Both the position numbers and the translations under genes were made by a program. The notes beneath the pieces were generated by a model, which was not told the origin of the DNA, did no database searches, and saw only the letters and a program-made list of their open reading frames with translations. Shown here one piece after another: positions 15,075-23,202 of a stretch of DNA of 64,000 nucleotides (position 1 is the stretch's first letter; every line of letters begins with the position of its first letter). The stretch is taken from contig NZ_CP083692.1 of NCBI RefSeq assembly GCF_020096995.1, forward strand, positions 558,001 through 622,000, given 5' to 3'. This DNA is from Leucobacter sp. Psy1. Its GTDB lineage: Bacteria > Actinomycetota > Actinomycetes > Actinomycetales > Microbacteriaceae.

Positions 15075-15887
15075 GTGGCTGATCGTCTCTCGCACCCCAT
15101 CCACTCCGTCGCAGTCGGGCGCGGAGACGGTGACGCGCGCCGCATCGTCTTCCTGCACGGGCTCTTCGGCCGCGGCAAGAACTTCACGAGGATCGCCGCG
15201 GGTCTCGAACCCGACGCGCAGAGCCTCCTCGTCGACCTGCCGAATCACGGGCAATCGGGCTGGACCGAGCACATCGACTACCGGGAGATCGCCGACGACG
15301 TCGCGGCGCATCTGCGCGAGGATTTCGCGGCGAATGGCCCCGTAGACGTCGTCGGCCACTCCATGGGAGGCAAGGTGGCGATGGTTCTCGCTCTGCGCCA
15401 CCCCGACCTGGTGCGCCGGCTCGTGGTTATCGACATCTCGCCGGTCGAGGCGGTACGGGCACGCGGGGAGTTCCAGCACCTGCTCGACTCCCTGGCGACG
15501 GTCGACCTCGACGCCATCGAGCGGCGCACCGACGCCGGGAAGCAGCTGCGCGAGCCGATCCCCGACGACACCGTGCGCGGATTCCTGCTGCAGAACCTGA
15601 AACGCGAGGACGACGGCTTCCGCTGGGAGCCGAATCTGCACCTCCTTCGAGCCGAACTCGAGACCGTGATGGGGTTCCCCGACATGAGCGGTGCCTCATA
15701 CCGGGGGCCGGTGCTGTGGATCGCGGGAGAACGCTCCGGATACGTGACGCGAGACGACGAACCCGCGATGCGCGCGCTCTTCCCGCGCACCGTCCGAATG
15801 ACCGTGCACGGCGCCGGTCACTGGGTGCACGCCGAGAAGCCCGAGGAAGTGATCGCGGCCCTGCGCTCATTCCTGCTCGCCGGCTGA
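15075..15887 (+). CDS. Alpha/beta hydrolase (YbfF/ABHD11-like esterase)
   Basis: This 270-aa protein is a full-length alpha/beta hydrolase. The oxyanion region is VFLHGLFGRGKNF, the nucleophile elbow is VGHSMGGKVA (Ser about residue 96), the acid lies near LWIAGERSGYV, and the catalytic His is in GAGHWVHAEKP near the end. The NHGQS motif (DLPNHGQSGW) is typical of the YbfF/ABHD11 group of carboxyl-ester hydrolases. TAGGTT-GGAGAC-GTG puts a -10 box six bases before the GTG, so the mRNA is probably leaderless, although GGAG is also present in that spacer. The substrate is unknown. Confidence 0.88.
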   Translation: MADRLSHPIHSVAVGRGDGDARRIVFLHGLFGRGKNFTRIAAGLEPDAQSLLVDLPNHGQSGWTEHIDYREIADDVAAHLREDFAANGPVDVVGHSMGGKVAMVLALRHPDLVRRLVVIDISPVEAVRARGEFQHLLDSLATVDLDAIERRTDAGKQLREPIPDDTVRGFLLQNLKREDDGFRWEPNLHLLRAELETVMGFPDMSGASYRGPVLWIAGERSGYVTRDDEPAMRALFPRTVRMTVHGAGHWVHAEKPEEVIAALRSFLLAG

Positions 15888-15907
15888 CGGTCGAACGTTC
15901 AGTCGCC

Positions 15908-16309
15908 TCAGTCGCCGGTGTCGGCGAGGCACAGGCAGAACGGGTGCCCGGCCGGATCGAGATACACGACGAAGCCGCCGTTCTCGCTGGGCTGACGCGC
16001 GTGCCTGGTGCCTCCCGCCGCGATGACGCGAGGTTCGGCCTCGGCGATCGAGGCGACGTAAAAGTCGAGGTGCGCCTGCTGCGGGACGTCACCGTCGGGC
16101 CACTCGGGCGCCCGATACTCCTCCACCCGCTGGCAGGCGATGTGGTAGCCGAGGTCTCCCGACGCCGGGCGCACGTCGACCCACTCCGCATCGGCATCGG
16201 TGGCGTCCACCTCCCAGCCGAGCAGCGTGGCGTAGAACTCGGCAAGCGCCACGGCGTCGGGGCAGTCGAGGGCGAACACGGTGTGCTGGGTCTGAATGGA
16301 ACCGCTCAT
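15908..16309 (-). CDS. VOC-family protein (glyoxalase/bleomycin-resistance-like)
   Basis: This 133-aa protein has one vicinal-oxygen-chelate unit: FALDCPDAVALAEFYATLLG, then PQQAHLDFYVASIAEAE and VVYLDPAGHPFCLCL, with His and Glu/Asp positions typical of metal binding. The group with the SENGGFVVYLDPAGHPFCLC ending is common in actinobacteria without known substrate. The ATG is at 16307-16309. It converges with the alpha/beta hydrolase gene and is divergent from the methyltransferase-DinB fusion. Confidence 0.85.
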   Translation of the reverse strand: MSGSIQTQHTVFALDCPDAVALAEFYATLLGWEVDATDADAEWVDVRPASGDLGYHIACQRVEEYRAPEWPDGDVPQQAHLDFYVASIAEAEPRVIAAGGTRHARQPSENGGFVVYLDPAGHPFCLCLADTGD

Positions 16310-16396
16310 ACGCAAGCAGTGTAGGTGGCGTCCGGCCCCGGCGAAAGGGGTGCGCGGACTCAGCGGCGGCAGCGCGATCGGAGTTACAGTGGCGGC

Positions 16397-17842
16397 ATGA
16401 CTGACACCGACGGCATCATCCTCGCCGACGGCGGCATCGAGACCGCCCTCGCCGATCGGCTCGGCCAGGACCTCCCCGAGTTCGCGGCGTTCGTGCTGCT
16501 CGACTCGGAAGAGGGGCGGAGCGCCCTCCGTGAGTATTACCGGCCGTTCGTGGACATCGCCCGTGCGCAGGGCAGATCTCTCGTGCTGGACACCCCGACG
16601 TGGCGGGCCAGCGCCGACTGGGGCGACCGGCTCGGCTACGACGCCGCTGCGCTCGCCGCCGCGAACCGCGAGGCGGTTGCGCTCGTCAGGGGCCTCGTCG
16701 AACGCGAGGTCGACGACTTCACGGTGACGGTCAACGGGTGCGTCGGTCCGCGCACCGACGACGCGAACGGCGGCATGACGCGGGAGGAGGCCGAGGCCTA
16801 CCATCGGCCGCAGATCGCAGCGCTCGCCGCGGCCGGAGCGGATCGGATCACCGCGGTGACCGCCTCAGGCGCCGATGAAGCGATCGGGATCGTCCGCGCT
16901 GCCCGCTCGGAGGGCGCCCCGGTCGCGGTGTCCTTCGGTCTCGGTCCCGACGGGCGGCTCCTCGACGGCCGCACCCTTGCTGCAGGCATCGCGGCCGTGG
17001 ATGCCGCTACCGATGCCGCCGCCGAGATGTTCATGGTGAACTGCGCGCACCCCGCTGAAGTCGGCGCGAGTATCGCGGACGAGGCGGAGCTCGCCAGGGT
17101 CGTCGGCCTGCGTCTGAACGCCGCGCACCACGGCGACGACGGACCGGGTGATGCCCCTGAGCAGTTCGCGGCTGCCGTGTGGGCGCTGTGCGAACGATTG
17201 CCCGCAGTGCGGATCCTCGGCGGATGCTGCGGTACCGACGCTCCCCACATCGAGGCCATCGCCCGCCTCGCCGGTGAGATCGCCCCGGGGGCTCCGCTGC
17301 GCGACCTCCTCCTCGAGCAGTTCGACTGGCACTGGGGGTTCCAGATTTGCGACCGTCTCGCGGGACTCTCGGATGCGGAGTACTTCTGGGAACCGGTCGC
17401 GGACTGCTGGAGCGTGCGGCCGCGCGGCACGAGTGATGCAGCTGTGCAGGCAGGCTCGGGGGATATGATCATCGAGTTCGCGTTTCCTGAGCCGGAGCCG
17501 GTCCCCGTGACCACGATCGCGTGGCGGCTCGGCCACATCATCGTGGGCGTGCTGGCGATGCGCAGCGCCTCTCACTTCGACCGCGACCCCGTCGACTACG
17601 AGTCGTTCGCCTACGCGGGGACTGCTGAGGAGGCGCTCCGTCAGCTGGATGACGAACTCTCCCGCTGGCGCACGGGAATCCTCTCGCTCAGCGACGCGGA
17701 TCTCGCACGACCGTGCGGTCCGGCCGAGGGGCGCTACGCGGACAGGTCGTTCGCGACGCTGATCCTGCACATCAATCGTGAGCTCATCCATCACTTCTCG
17801 GAGATCAGCCTGCTCAGAGACCTGTACCTCCGGGAGGGCTGA
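16397..17842 (+). CDS. Homocysteine S-methyltransferase fused to a DinB-like domain
   Basis: This 481-aa protein combines two families. Residues 1 to about 300 are a homocysteine S-methyltransferase: ILADGGIETAL at the start, the zinc ligands C216 (MVNCAHPAEV) and C277-C278 (GGCCGT), and LDTPTWRAS near the amino end. This domain transfers a methyl group from S-methylmethionine or betaine-type donors to homocysteine. Residues about 310-481 are DinB/DUF664-like: LLLEQFDWHWGFQICDRLAGL, then WRLGHIIVGVLAM and LILHINRELIHHFSEISLLRDL, with His residues that could bind metal. TACAGT-GGCGGC-ATG indicates a leaderless start. The fusion is seen in one frame without a break; its purpose is unknown. Confidence 0.85.
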   Translation: MTDTDGIILADGGIETALADRLGQDLPEFAAFVLLDSEEGRSALREYYRPFVDIARAQGRSLVLDTPTWRASADWGDRLGYDAAALAAANREAVALVRGLVEREVDDFTVTVNGCVGPRTDDANGGMTREEAEAYHRPQIAALAAAGADRITAVTASGADEAIGIVRAARSEGAPVAVSFGLGPDGRLLDGRTLAAGIAAVDAATDAAAEMFMVNCAHPAEVGASIADEAELARVVGLRLNAAHHGDDGPGDAPEQFAAAVWALCERLPAVRILGGCCGTDAPHIEAIARLAGEIAPGAPLRDLLLEQFDWHWGFQICDRLAGLSDAEYFWEPVADCWSVRPRGTSDAAVQAGSGDMIIEFAFPEPEPVPVTTIAWRLGHIIVGVLAMRSASHFDRDPVDYESFAYAGTAEEALRQLDDELSRWRTGILSLSDADLARPCGPAEGRYADRSFATLILHINRELIHHFSEISLLRDLYLREG

Positions 17843-17886
17843 GGCGCCTGGCGGAAACACTCGGAATGGGTCGCTATGCTGACCCC

Positions 17887-18447
17887 GTGACCACGAAGCA
17901 ACTCCCCGAGGTCGATGGCTCAGCATCGCGCAAGCGTAACCCGCACCTGCTCCCCTGGATCGTGACGGGGCTCGTGGTGATCGTGGCGCTGGTGGCCTCC
18001 ATGGTGGTCGTGAACATCGCGCGTTCCAGCAGCTCCGGAACCGAAACCCCCGCCCCGACGCAGCCCACCCAGAGTGCATCTGCGACAGCGGACGCCGACG
18101 GCGACGAGGATCCTGCGGAAGAGACTGAGAACCCCGACGAGCCTCCCTCGGTGGAGGTCGGATCCACGTTCGACCTGCCGATCCAGAATTGGGGAGTGAC
18201 GGCGCAGGTCTCCTCGAAGTTCGGCAATCAGGTGCGCTACACCTTCGAGGGTGACAACCTCATTCTGAGCTCCGAGGTCATCGACTCGCTGCCCGACGCC
18301 TGCGCGGAGATGCGGCAGCAGTGGGGCATCCAGAAGAGCGGCGATTCCTACTCGGTGCTGAAACCGGCGGAGCGCTGCAGCGAGGCTCCCGAGCTGTACG
18401 ACGAGATCTGGGGGCTCACCGCCGCCGCGGTGGACTCGATCCAGTAG
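17887..18447 (+). CDS. Membrane-anchored secreted protein of unknown function
   Basis: This 186-aa protein has a short cytoplasmic N-terminus, one membrane segment (LLPWIVTGLVVIVALVASMV, about residues 21-40), an acidic Ser/Thr/Pro-rich linker (PAPTQPTQSASATADADGDE) and a small extracellular domain with two Cys residues (DACAEM and AERCSEA) likely to form a disulfide. I do not recognise the extracellular domain. TATGCT ends six bases before GTG 17887, fitting a leaderless mRNA; the in-frame ATG at 17866 would lie upstream of that transcript start, so I prefer the GTG. Confidence 0.7.
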   Translation: MTTKQLPEVDGSASRKRNPHLLPWIVTGLVVIVALVASMVVVNIARSSSSGTETPAPTQPTQSASATADADGDEDPAEETENPDEPPSVEVGSTFDLPIQNWGVTAQVSSKFGNQVRYTFEGDNLILSSEVIDSLPDACAEMRQQWGIQKSGDSYSVLKPAERCSEAPELYDEIWGLTAAAVDSIQ

Positions 18448-18462
18448 TCAGCCAGCTTCTGC

Positions 18463-19275
18463 TCACTCCGTCGCCGGTGCTCCGAACAGTTCGGGCCACC
18501 AGGCCACGGCGAAGGCGTAGCCGACGAAGCTGACGATGTCGAGGATCCAGTGCGCCACGACGAGGGGGAGCACACGCCCGAAGCGGTGGTAGCACCAGCC
18601 GAAGACGACCCCCATGATCACGTTGCCGATGAAGCCCCCGAAGCCCTGGTAGAGGTGGTAGCTGCCGCGAAGGACCGCGCTGATACCGATGACCGCCCAG
18701 GGACGGAACCCGAGCCGCCTGAGCCGGTCGAAGAGGTAGGCGACGACGATGAACTCCTCGCCGAGCGCGGCTCGGAGTGCCTGCAGTATGAGCACGGGGA
18801 CGGTCCACCAGTACGCGTCGATGGCGGCGGGCACCACGGTGGTGTTGATGCCGATGCCCTTGGCGAACAGGTAGAACGCGAGGCCGGGGATGCCGATCGC
18901 CGCCGCGAGCAGGAATCCGCCACCGATCTCTGGTGCCCACCACCGACGCCGTGCCCCGGGGAGGCGACCGAACCCGAGGCCGCCGAGGTGCGGCCTCGAC
19001 GTGCGCCAGAGGAGAAAGATCACCAGCGCGACGGGTGCGAGGCCGAATGCGAACCCCAGGAGCTGATAGATCAGATCGAAGAGCGGACGGTCGGCAAGCG
19101 TGCGATTGATCGTCGCGGCCTGGTCGGAGAGCGCCGTGTCGCGGGTCACGCGCTCGATGATCTGCACGATCGCGTAGATGCCAGACGCGCCGAACGACAG
19201 TGCGAGCACGATCGCGAGCTCCCAGCGGAGGCGCACGTTCGAGCCGTCGAACGAGCTGCGGTCACCGGTGTGCAC
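18463..19275 (-). CDS. CPBP-family intramembrane protease
   Basis: This 270-aa membrane protein has about eight hydrophobic segments and the CPBP signature in its second half: ALRAALGEEFIVVAYLFDRL (EExxx plus downstream Arg), SAVLRGSYHLYQG and VVAHWILDIVSF. The EExxxR motif is imperfect: the position five after the Glu pair is Ala-Tyr rather than Arg, so the catalytic status is less certain than for the other CPBP gene. On the minus strand TACGCT-GACCTC precedes GTG 19275, indicating a leaderless start. It is convergent with the small secreted-protein gene and divergent from the first peptide ABC operon. Confidence 0.8.
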   Translation of the reverse strand: MHTGDRSSFDGSNVRLRWELAIVLALSFGASGIYAIVQIIERVTRDTALSDQAATINRTLADRPLFDLIYQLLGFAFGLAPVALVIFLLWRTSRPHLGGLGFGRLPGARRRWWAPEIGGGFLLAAAIGIPGLAFYLFAKGIGINTTVVPAAIDAYWWTVPVLILQALRAALGEEFIVVAYLFDRLRRLGFRPWAVIGISAVLRGSYHLYQGFGGFIGNVIMGVVFGWCYHRFGRVLPLVVAHWILDIVSFVGYAFAVAWWPELFGAPATE

Positions 19276-19385
19276 GAGGTCAGCGTAGCGCGCGGAGACT
19301 TCGGCTCGCTGTGCCTTTCGTCACAGTATTCCTGCGCCGCACCCGCATATTTCTCTGATTCCCGCAATTCGGTAAAGAATTCTCT

Positions 19386-19408
19386 ACCTGACTTGCTGTC
19401 AGACAGGT
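19386..19408. promoter_or_regulatory. 23-bp dyad operator candidate, copy 1
   Basis: ACCTG-N13-CAGGT upstream of the first peptide-binding protein gene. The same arms with the same 13-bp spacing occur at 24929-24951 before the second such gene, and the symmetric extension ACCTGNC...GNCAGGT is shared. An A/T-rich stretch (GGTAAAGAATTCTCT) just before it could hold the -10 box, so a repressor bound here could block transcription. Confidence 0.55.
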
Positions 19409-19490
19409 TTCGTCGTTAACCTGGCGGAGCTTATTGCCTGTGATGGGGTTCGCCAGTGTCGGGAGCTTCGTCGTGTCTCTGGAGAAATCA

Positions 19491-21095
19491 ATGAAGAAAA
19501 CTCTGCTGGGAACTGCTGTACTCGGAGCCGGTGCGCTCCTCCTCACCGCCTGCTCTGGCGGTGGCGCGGGTGGTGACGGCGGATCCGGGGGCGCGATCAC
19601 CGTGGGCACCACCGAGGTTGTGACCTCGCTCGACCCGGCTGGCGCCTATGACAATGGTTCATTCGCCGTGATGACGAACGTCTACCCGTTCCTCATGAAC
19701 AACCCCGTCGACGACTCCGAGGTCGCCCCCGATATCGCCGAGTCGGCTGAGTTCACGGCGCCGACGGAGTACACCGTGACGCTGAAGGAGGGACTCACCT
19801 TCGCGAACGGCAACGACCTCACGAGCTCGGACGTGAAGTTCACCTTCGACCGCCTCGTCACGATCAGCGACCCGAACGGCCCGCAGGATCTCCTCGCGAA
19901 CCTCGACAGCATCGAGACTCCCGACGACACGACGGTGGTCTTCAAGCTGAAGTCGGAGGACGACCAGACGTTCCCGCAGGTCCTCTCGAGCCCCGCAGGC
20001 CCGATCGTCGATGAGGACGTCTTCCCCGCCGACGCGGTCGCCGATGACGCCGCGATCGTCGAGGGCAAGCCCTTCGCGGGCCCGTACTCGCTCGACAGCT
20101 TCGACAAGGGCAACCTCGCCGCGTTCACGGCGAACGAGAACTATCAGGGCCTCTGGGGCGCCCCTGAAACCGACACCGTCAACGTGAAGTACTTCGCGAA
20201 CGAGTCGAACCTCAGCCAGGCGATCGAGACGCAGGGTGTCGATGTCGCGTTCCGCAGCCTCTCGGCAACCGATGTCGAGAAGTTCGAGGGCACCGACGGT
20301 CTGAACGTCGTCAAGGGGCCGGGCGGCGAGATTCGCTACATCGTGTTCAACTTCGACACGATGCCGTACGGCGCGCAGACCGACGACGCCGATGCCGAGA
20401 AGGCGAAGGCCGTGCGACAGGCCGCTGCCGACCTCATCGATCGCGAGAAGCTCTCGGAGCAGGTCTTCAAGGGCACCTACTCGCCGCTCTACGGGCACGT
20501 GCCCGAGGGGCTGTCGGGCGCCGGCGATCCGCTGATGGGGCTGTACGGCGACGAGGCCGGCGGCCCCGACGCCGCGAAGGCGGCTCAGCGCCTCGAGGAC
20601 GCTGGCGTCGAAACCCCCGTCTCCCTGCAGCTCCAGTACGCCGGCGAGCGCTACGGCGCCGCCTCGGCAGAGGAGTACGCGCAGATCAAGGCGCAGCTCG
20701 AGACCGACGGGCTCTTCGCCGTCGACGTGCAGTCCACTGAGTGGACGCAGTACTCCAAGGATCGTGTCGAGGATCTCTACCCGGCGTACCAGCTCGGCTG
20801 GTTCCCCGACTATTCGGACGCCGACAACTACCTCACGCCGTTCTTCCTGGAGGGCGGGTTCCTGGAGAACCACTACAACAACGACGAGGTCAACGACCTG
20901 CTGCGCGAGCAGCTCGTCACGACCGACGCCGATGAGCGCGCCACGAAGATCGAGGAGGTGCAGGAGGTGCTCGCCGAGGATCTCTCGACCCTCCCGATGC
21001 TGCAGGGCGAGCAGGTCGCGGTCGCGGTCGACGGAGTCGACGGGGTCACGCTCGACGCGTCGTTCAAGTTCCGCTTCGGGACGCTGACGAAGTAA
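19491..21095 (+). CDS. Peptide ABC transporter substrate-binding lipoprotein, family 5 (operon 1)
   Basis: This 534-aa protein is a family-5 extracellular solute-binding protein. It has a lipoprotein signal: MKKTLLGTAVLGAGALLLTAC, shown here up to the lipobox LLTA-C21, then a Gly/Ser-rich linker. The mature part carries ITVGTTEVVTSLDPAGAYD, FTFDRLVT and QLGWFPDYSDADNYLTPFF, the family pattern for peptide-binding proteins. GGAG at 19481-19484 precedes ATG 19491. It is the first gene of a four-gene ABC operon and follows the dyad at 19386. Di- or oligopeptides are the likely ligands; this is family inference. Confidence 0.92.
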   Translation: MKKTLLGTAVLGAGALLLTACSGGGAGGDGGSGGAITVGTTEVVTSLDPAGAYDNGSFAVMTNVYPFLMNNPVDDSEVAPDIAESAEFTAPTEYTVTLKEGLTFANGNDLTSSDVKFTFDRLVTISDPNGPQDLLANLDSIETPDDTTVVFKLKSEDDQTFPQVLSSPAGPIVDEDVFPADAVADDAAIVEGKPFAGPYSLDSFDKGNLAAFTANENYQGLWGAPETDTVNVKYFANESNLSQAIETQGVDVAFRSLSATDVEKFEGTDGLNVVKGPGGEIRYIVFNFDTMPYGAQTDDADAEKAKAVRQAAADLIDREKLSEQVFKGTYSPLYGHVPEGLSGAGDPLMGLYGDEAGGPDAAKAAQRLEDAGVETPVSLQLQYAGERYGAASAEEYAQIKAQLETDGLFAVDVQSTEWTQYSKDRVEDLYPAYQLGWFPDYSDADNYLTPFFLEGGFLENHYNNDEVNDLLREQLVTTDADERATKIEEVQEVLAEDLSTLPMLQGEQVAVAVDGVDGVTLDASFKFRFGTLTK

Positions 21096-21113
21096 CGGGA
21101 GTCCCAGCACTCC

Positions 21114-22187
21114 ATGGTCATCACCGACACCTCACTCACCGCCCCGCGTGCTAAAACGCGGGGCGGTGGTGGGCTCGGGCGCTACATTCTGTGGCGCGCC
21201 CTGCTCATCATTCCCACGATCTTCATCCTCGTGACGATGGTCTTCGTCCTCATGCGCTCGATCGGCGACCCGATCACCGCTTCGGTGGGCGATCGGCTTC
21301 CGCCGGCACAGCTGGCGGAGCGGATCGCAGCCGCCGGATACGACCGGCCAGTTATCGTGCAGTACCTCGAGTATCTCGGCAACGTGTTCCGGGGCGACTT
21401 CGGCACCACGATCAGCGACAACCGCGCCGTCACCGAGGTGCTGCTCACCTTCGGCACCGCGACGTTCGAACTCGTGGTCTACACGCTCATCGTCGCGCTG
21501 CTGGTCGGCATTCCGCTCGGCATGCTCGCGGCCTATTACCGTGACCGCGGCCCCGACGCCGTGCTGCGAGTCTTCGCGATCTTCACCTACGCCACTCCGG
21601 TCTTCTTCTCCGGCCTCATCATGAAGCTCATCTTCGGCATCTGGCTGGGGTGGCTGCCGGTGTCGGGGCGCGCGTCCGTCGCGACCGAACTTCAGCTGCA
21701 GCTCGTGCAGAACCCGAGCGGCATCTACCTCATCGACGCGATCCGCACGGGGAACTCGACGAACGTCATCGACGTCCTCTCCCACGCCGTGCTGCCCGCG
21801 CTCACTCTCGGCCTCATGACCGCGGGCGTCTTCCTGCGGCTCGTGCGCACGAACATGATCGGCACCATCGGCCGGGAGTACGTGGACTCGGGCCGCTCGC
21901 GCGGCGTGCGCGAGTTCCGCCTCGTCACGAAGCACGCCTATCGGCCGGCGCTGATCCCGATCATCACGGTCATCGGCATGCAGATCGCGCTGCTCCTCGC
22001 GGGCGCCGTGCTCACCGAGACTACGTTCGAGTGGAAGGGGCTCGGGTTCCAGCTCGCGCAGTACCTCAGCGCGCGCGACTTCGTCGCGGTGCAGGGCATC
22101 GTGGCGCTCCTCGCGGTGATCGTCGCCGTCAGCAACTTCGTCGTCGACGTGCTCGCCGCCGTCATCGACCCGAGAGTGAGGTACTGA
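21114..22187 (+). CDS. Peptide ABC transporter permease, DppB/OppB type (operon 1)
   Basis: This 357-aa protein has six membrane segments and the large periplasmic loop after the first one. It starts RYILWRALLIIPTIFILVTMV and carries the EAA-type coupling loop region REYVDSGRSRGVREFRLVTKHAYRPALIP shown in two parts: YVDSGRSRGV and KHAYRPALIPIIT. The C-terminus VLAAVIDPRVRY is typical of this permease type. It begins 18 bp after the SBP stop and is followed after one base by the second permease gene. The extra N-terminal 25 residues (Thr/Arg/Gly rich) are cytoplasmic. Confidence 0.92.
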   Translation: MVITDTSLTAPRAKTRGGGGLGRYILWRALLIIPTIFILVTMVFVLMRSIGDPITASVGDRLPPAQLAERIAAAGYDRPVIVQYLEYLGNVFRGDFGTTISDNRAVTEVLLTFGTATFELVVYTLIVALLVGIPLGMLAAYYRDRGPDAVLRVFAIFTYATPVFFSGLIMKLIFGIWLGWLPVSGRASVATELQLQLVQNPSGIYLIDAIRTGNSTNVIDVLSHAVLPALTLGLMTAGVFLRLVRTNMIGTIGREYVDSGRSRGVREFRLVTKHAYRPALIPIITVIGMQIALLLAGAVLTETTFEWKGLGFQLAQYLSARDFVAVQGIVALLAVIVAVSNFVVDVLAAVIDPRVRY

Positions 22188-22188
22188 C

Positions 22189-23202
22189 ATGAGTGCGACT
22201 CACGTGGAGCGCCCCTGGCACTCCTGGCCGCTCGTCAAGCAGGTGCGGCAGAGCGTCGGCCTGCAGCGCGGCATGCTCATCGCGGGTCTCAGTCTCCTCG
22301 GGCTGTTCCTGATCATCGCGATCTTCGCACCGCTGCTCGCTCCGTACGGGTACTCGACCCTGAACGACCCGGATGGCGACTTCGGTTCGCTCAGCGCACC
22401 GTCCGCAGCGCACCCGTTCGGCACGACGATCGCCGGCTACGACGTGCTCTCGCGGGTGATCTGGGGGTCGCGCACGGCATTCTTCGTGATCGTGATCGCG
22501 GTGGTGTGCTCGATCTTCGCCGGCACACTGCTCGGCCTCGTCTCGGGCTTCCTCGGCGGCTGGCTCGATCGGGTGCTCGTCATGCTGGCGGACGCGATCT
22601 ACGCGTTCCCGTCGCTGCTGCTCGCGATCGTGATGTCGATCGTGATCTCGGGCGGGCAGTCGAGCCTGTGGGGCGGCATCTTGGCCGCGTCGATCTCGAT
22701 CACGGTCGTCTTCATCCCGCAGTACTTCCGGGTGGTCCGCTCCGAGGTCATCCGGGTGAAGGCCGAAGCGTTCGTCGAGTCCGCGCGGGTGATCGGCGCG
22801 AGTCGGGGCCGCATCATGTTCCGCCACATCCTGCGGAACTCGACCCGTTCGCTGCCCCTCGTGTTCACGCTGAACGCGTCCGAGGCGATCCTCACCCTCG
22901 CGGGTCTCGGCTTCCTCGGATTCGGCATCGAGCCGAACTCGGCCGCCGAGTGGGGGTACGACCTCAACAAGGCGATCGCCGACGTCTCGAACGGCGTGTG
23001 GTGGACGAGCCTTTGGCCCGGCCTCGCGATCGTGCTGGTCGTGATGGGGCTCACGCTCACGGGCGAGAGCCTCAACGACCTCGCCGACCCCCGGTTGCGC
23101 AGCCGTCGGCGCGCGAAGCGGGGGAGCGGGAGCGTCACCCAGACGTCGATGGTGCCGGTGCAGGTGAGCGGCACTGCGTCGCAGGAGGAGGATCCCCGAT
23201 GA
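22189..23202 (+). CDS. Peptide ABC transporter permease, DppC/OppC type (operon 1)
   Basis: This 337-aa protein has the DppC layout: a first membrane segment GMLIAGLSLLGLFLIIAIFAPLLAPYG, shown here in part (LIIAIFAPLLAPYG), a loop ending HPFGTTIAGYDVLSRVIWGSRTA in part (GYDVLSRVIWGSRTA), five further segments, and the coupling loop ESARVIGASRGRIMFRHIL. It ends with a hydrophilic tail of about 35 residues. The stop overlaps the ATPase start by four bases (ATGA), so translation is coupled. Confidence 0.92.
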   Translation: MSATHVERPWHSWPLVKQVRQSVGLQRGMLIAGLSLLGLFLIIAIFAPLLAPYGYSTLNDPDGDFGSLSAPSAAHPFGTTIAGYDVLSRVIWGSRTAFFVIVIAVVCSIFAGTLLGLVSGFLGGWLDRVLVMLADAIYAFPSLLLAIVMSIVISGGQSSLWGGILAASISITVVFIPQYFRVVRSEVIRVKAEAFVESARVIGASRGRIMFRHILRNSTRSLPLVFTLNASEAILTLAGLGFLGFGIEPNSAAEWGYDLNKAIADVSNGVWWTSLWPGLAIVLVVMGLTLTGESLNDLADPRLRSRRRAKRGSGSVTQTSMVPVQVSGTASQEEDPR

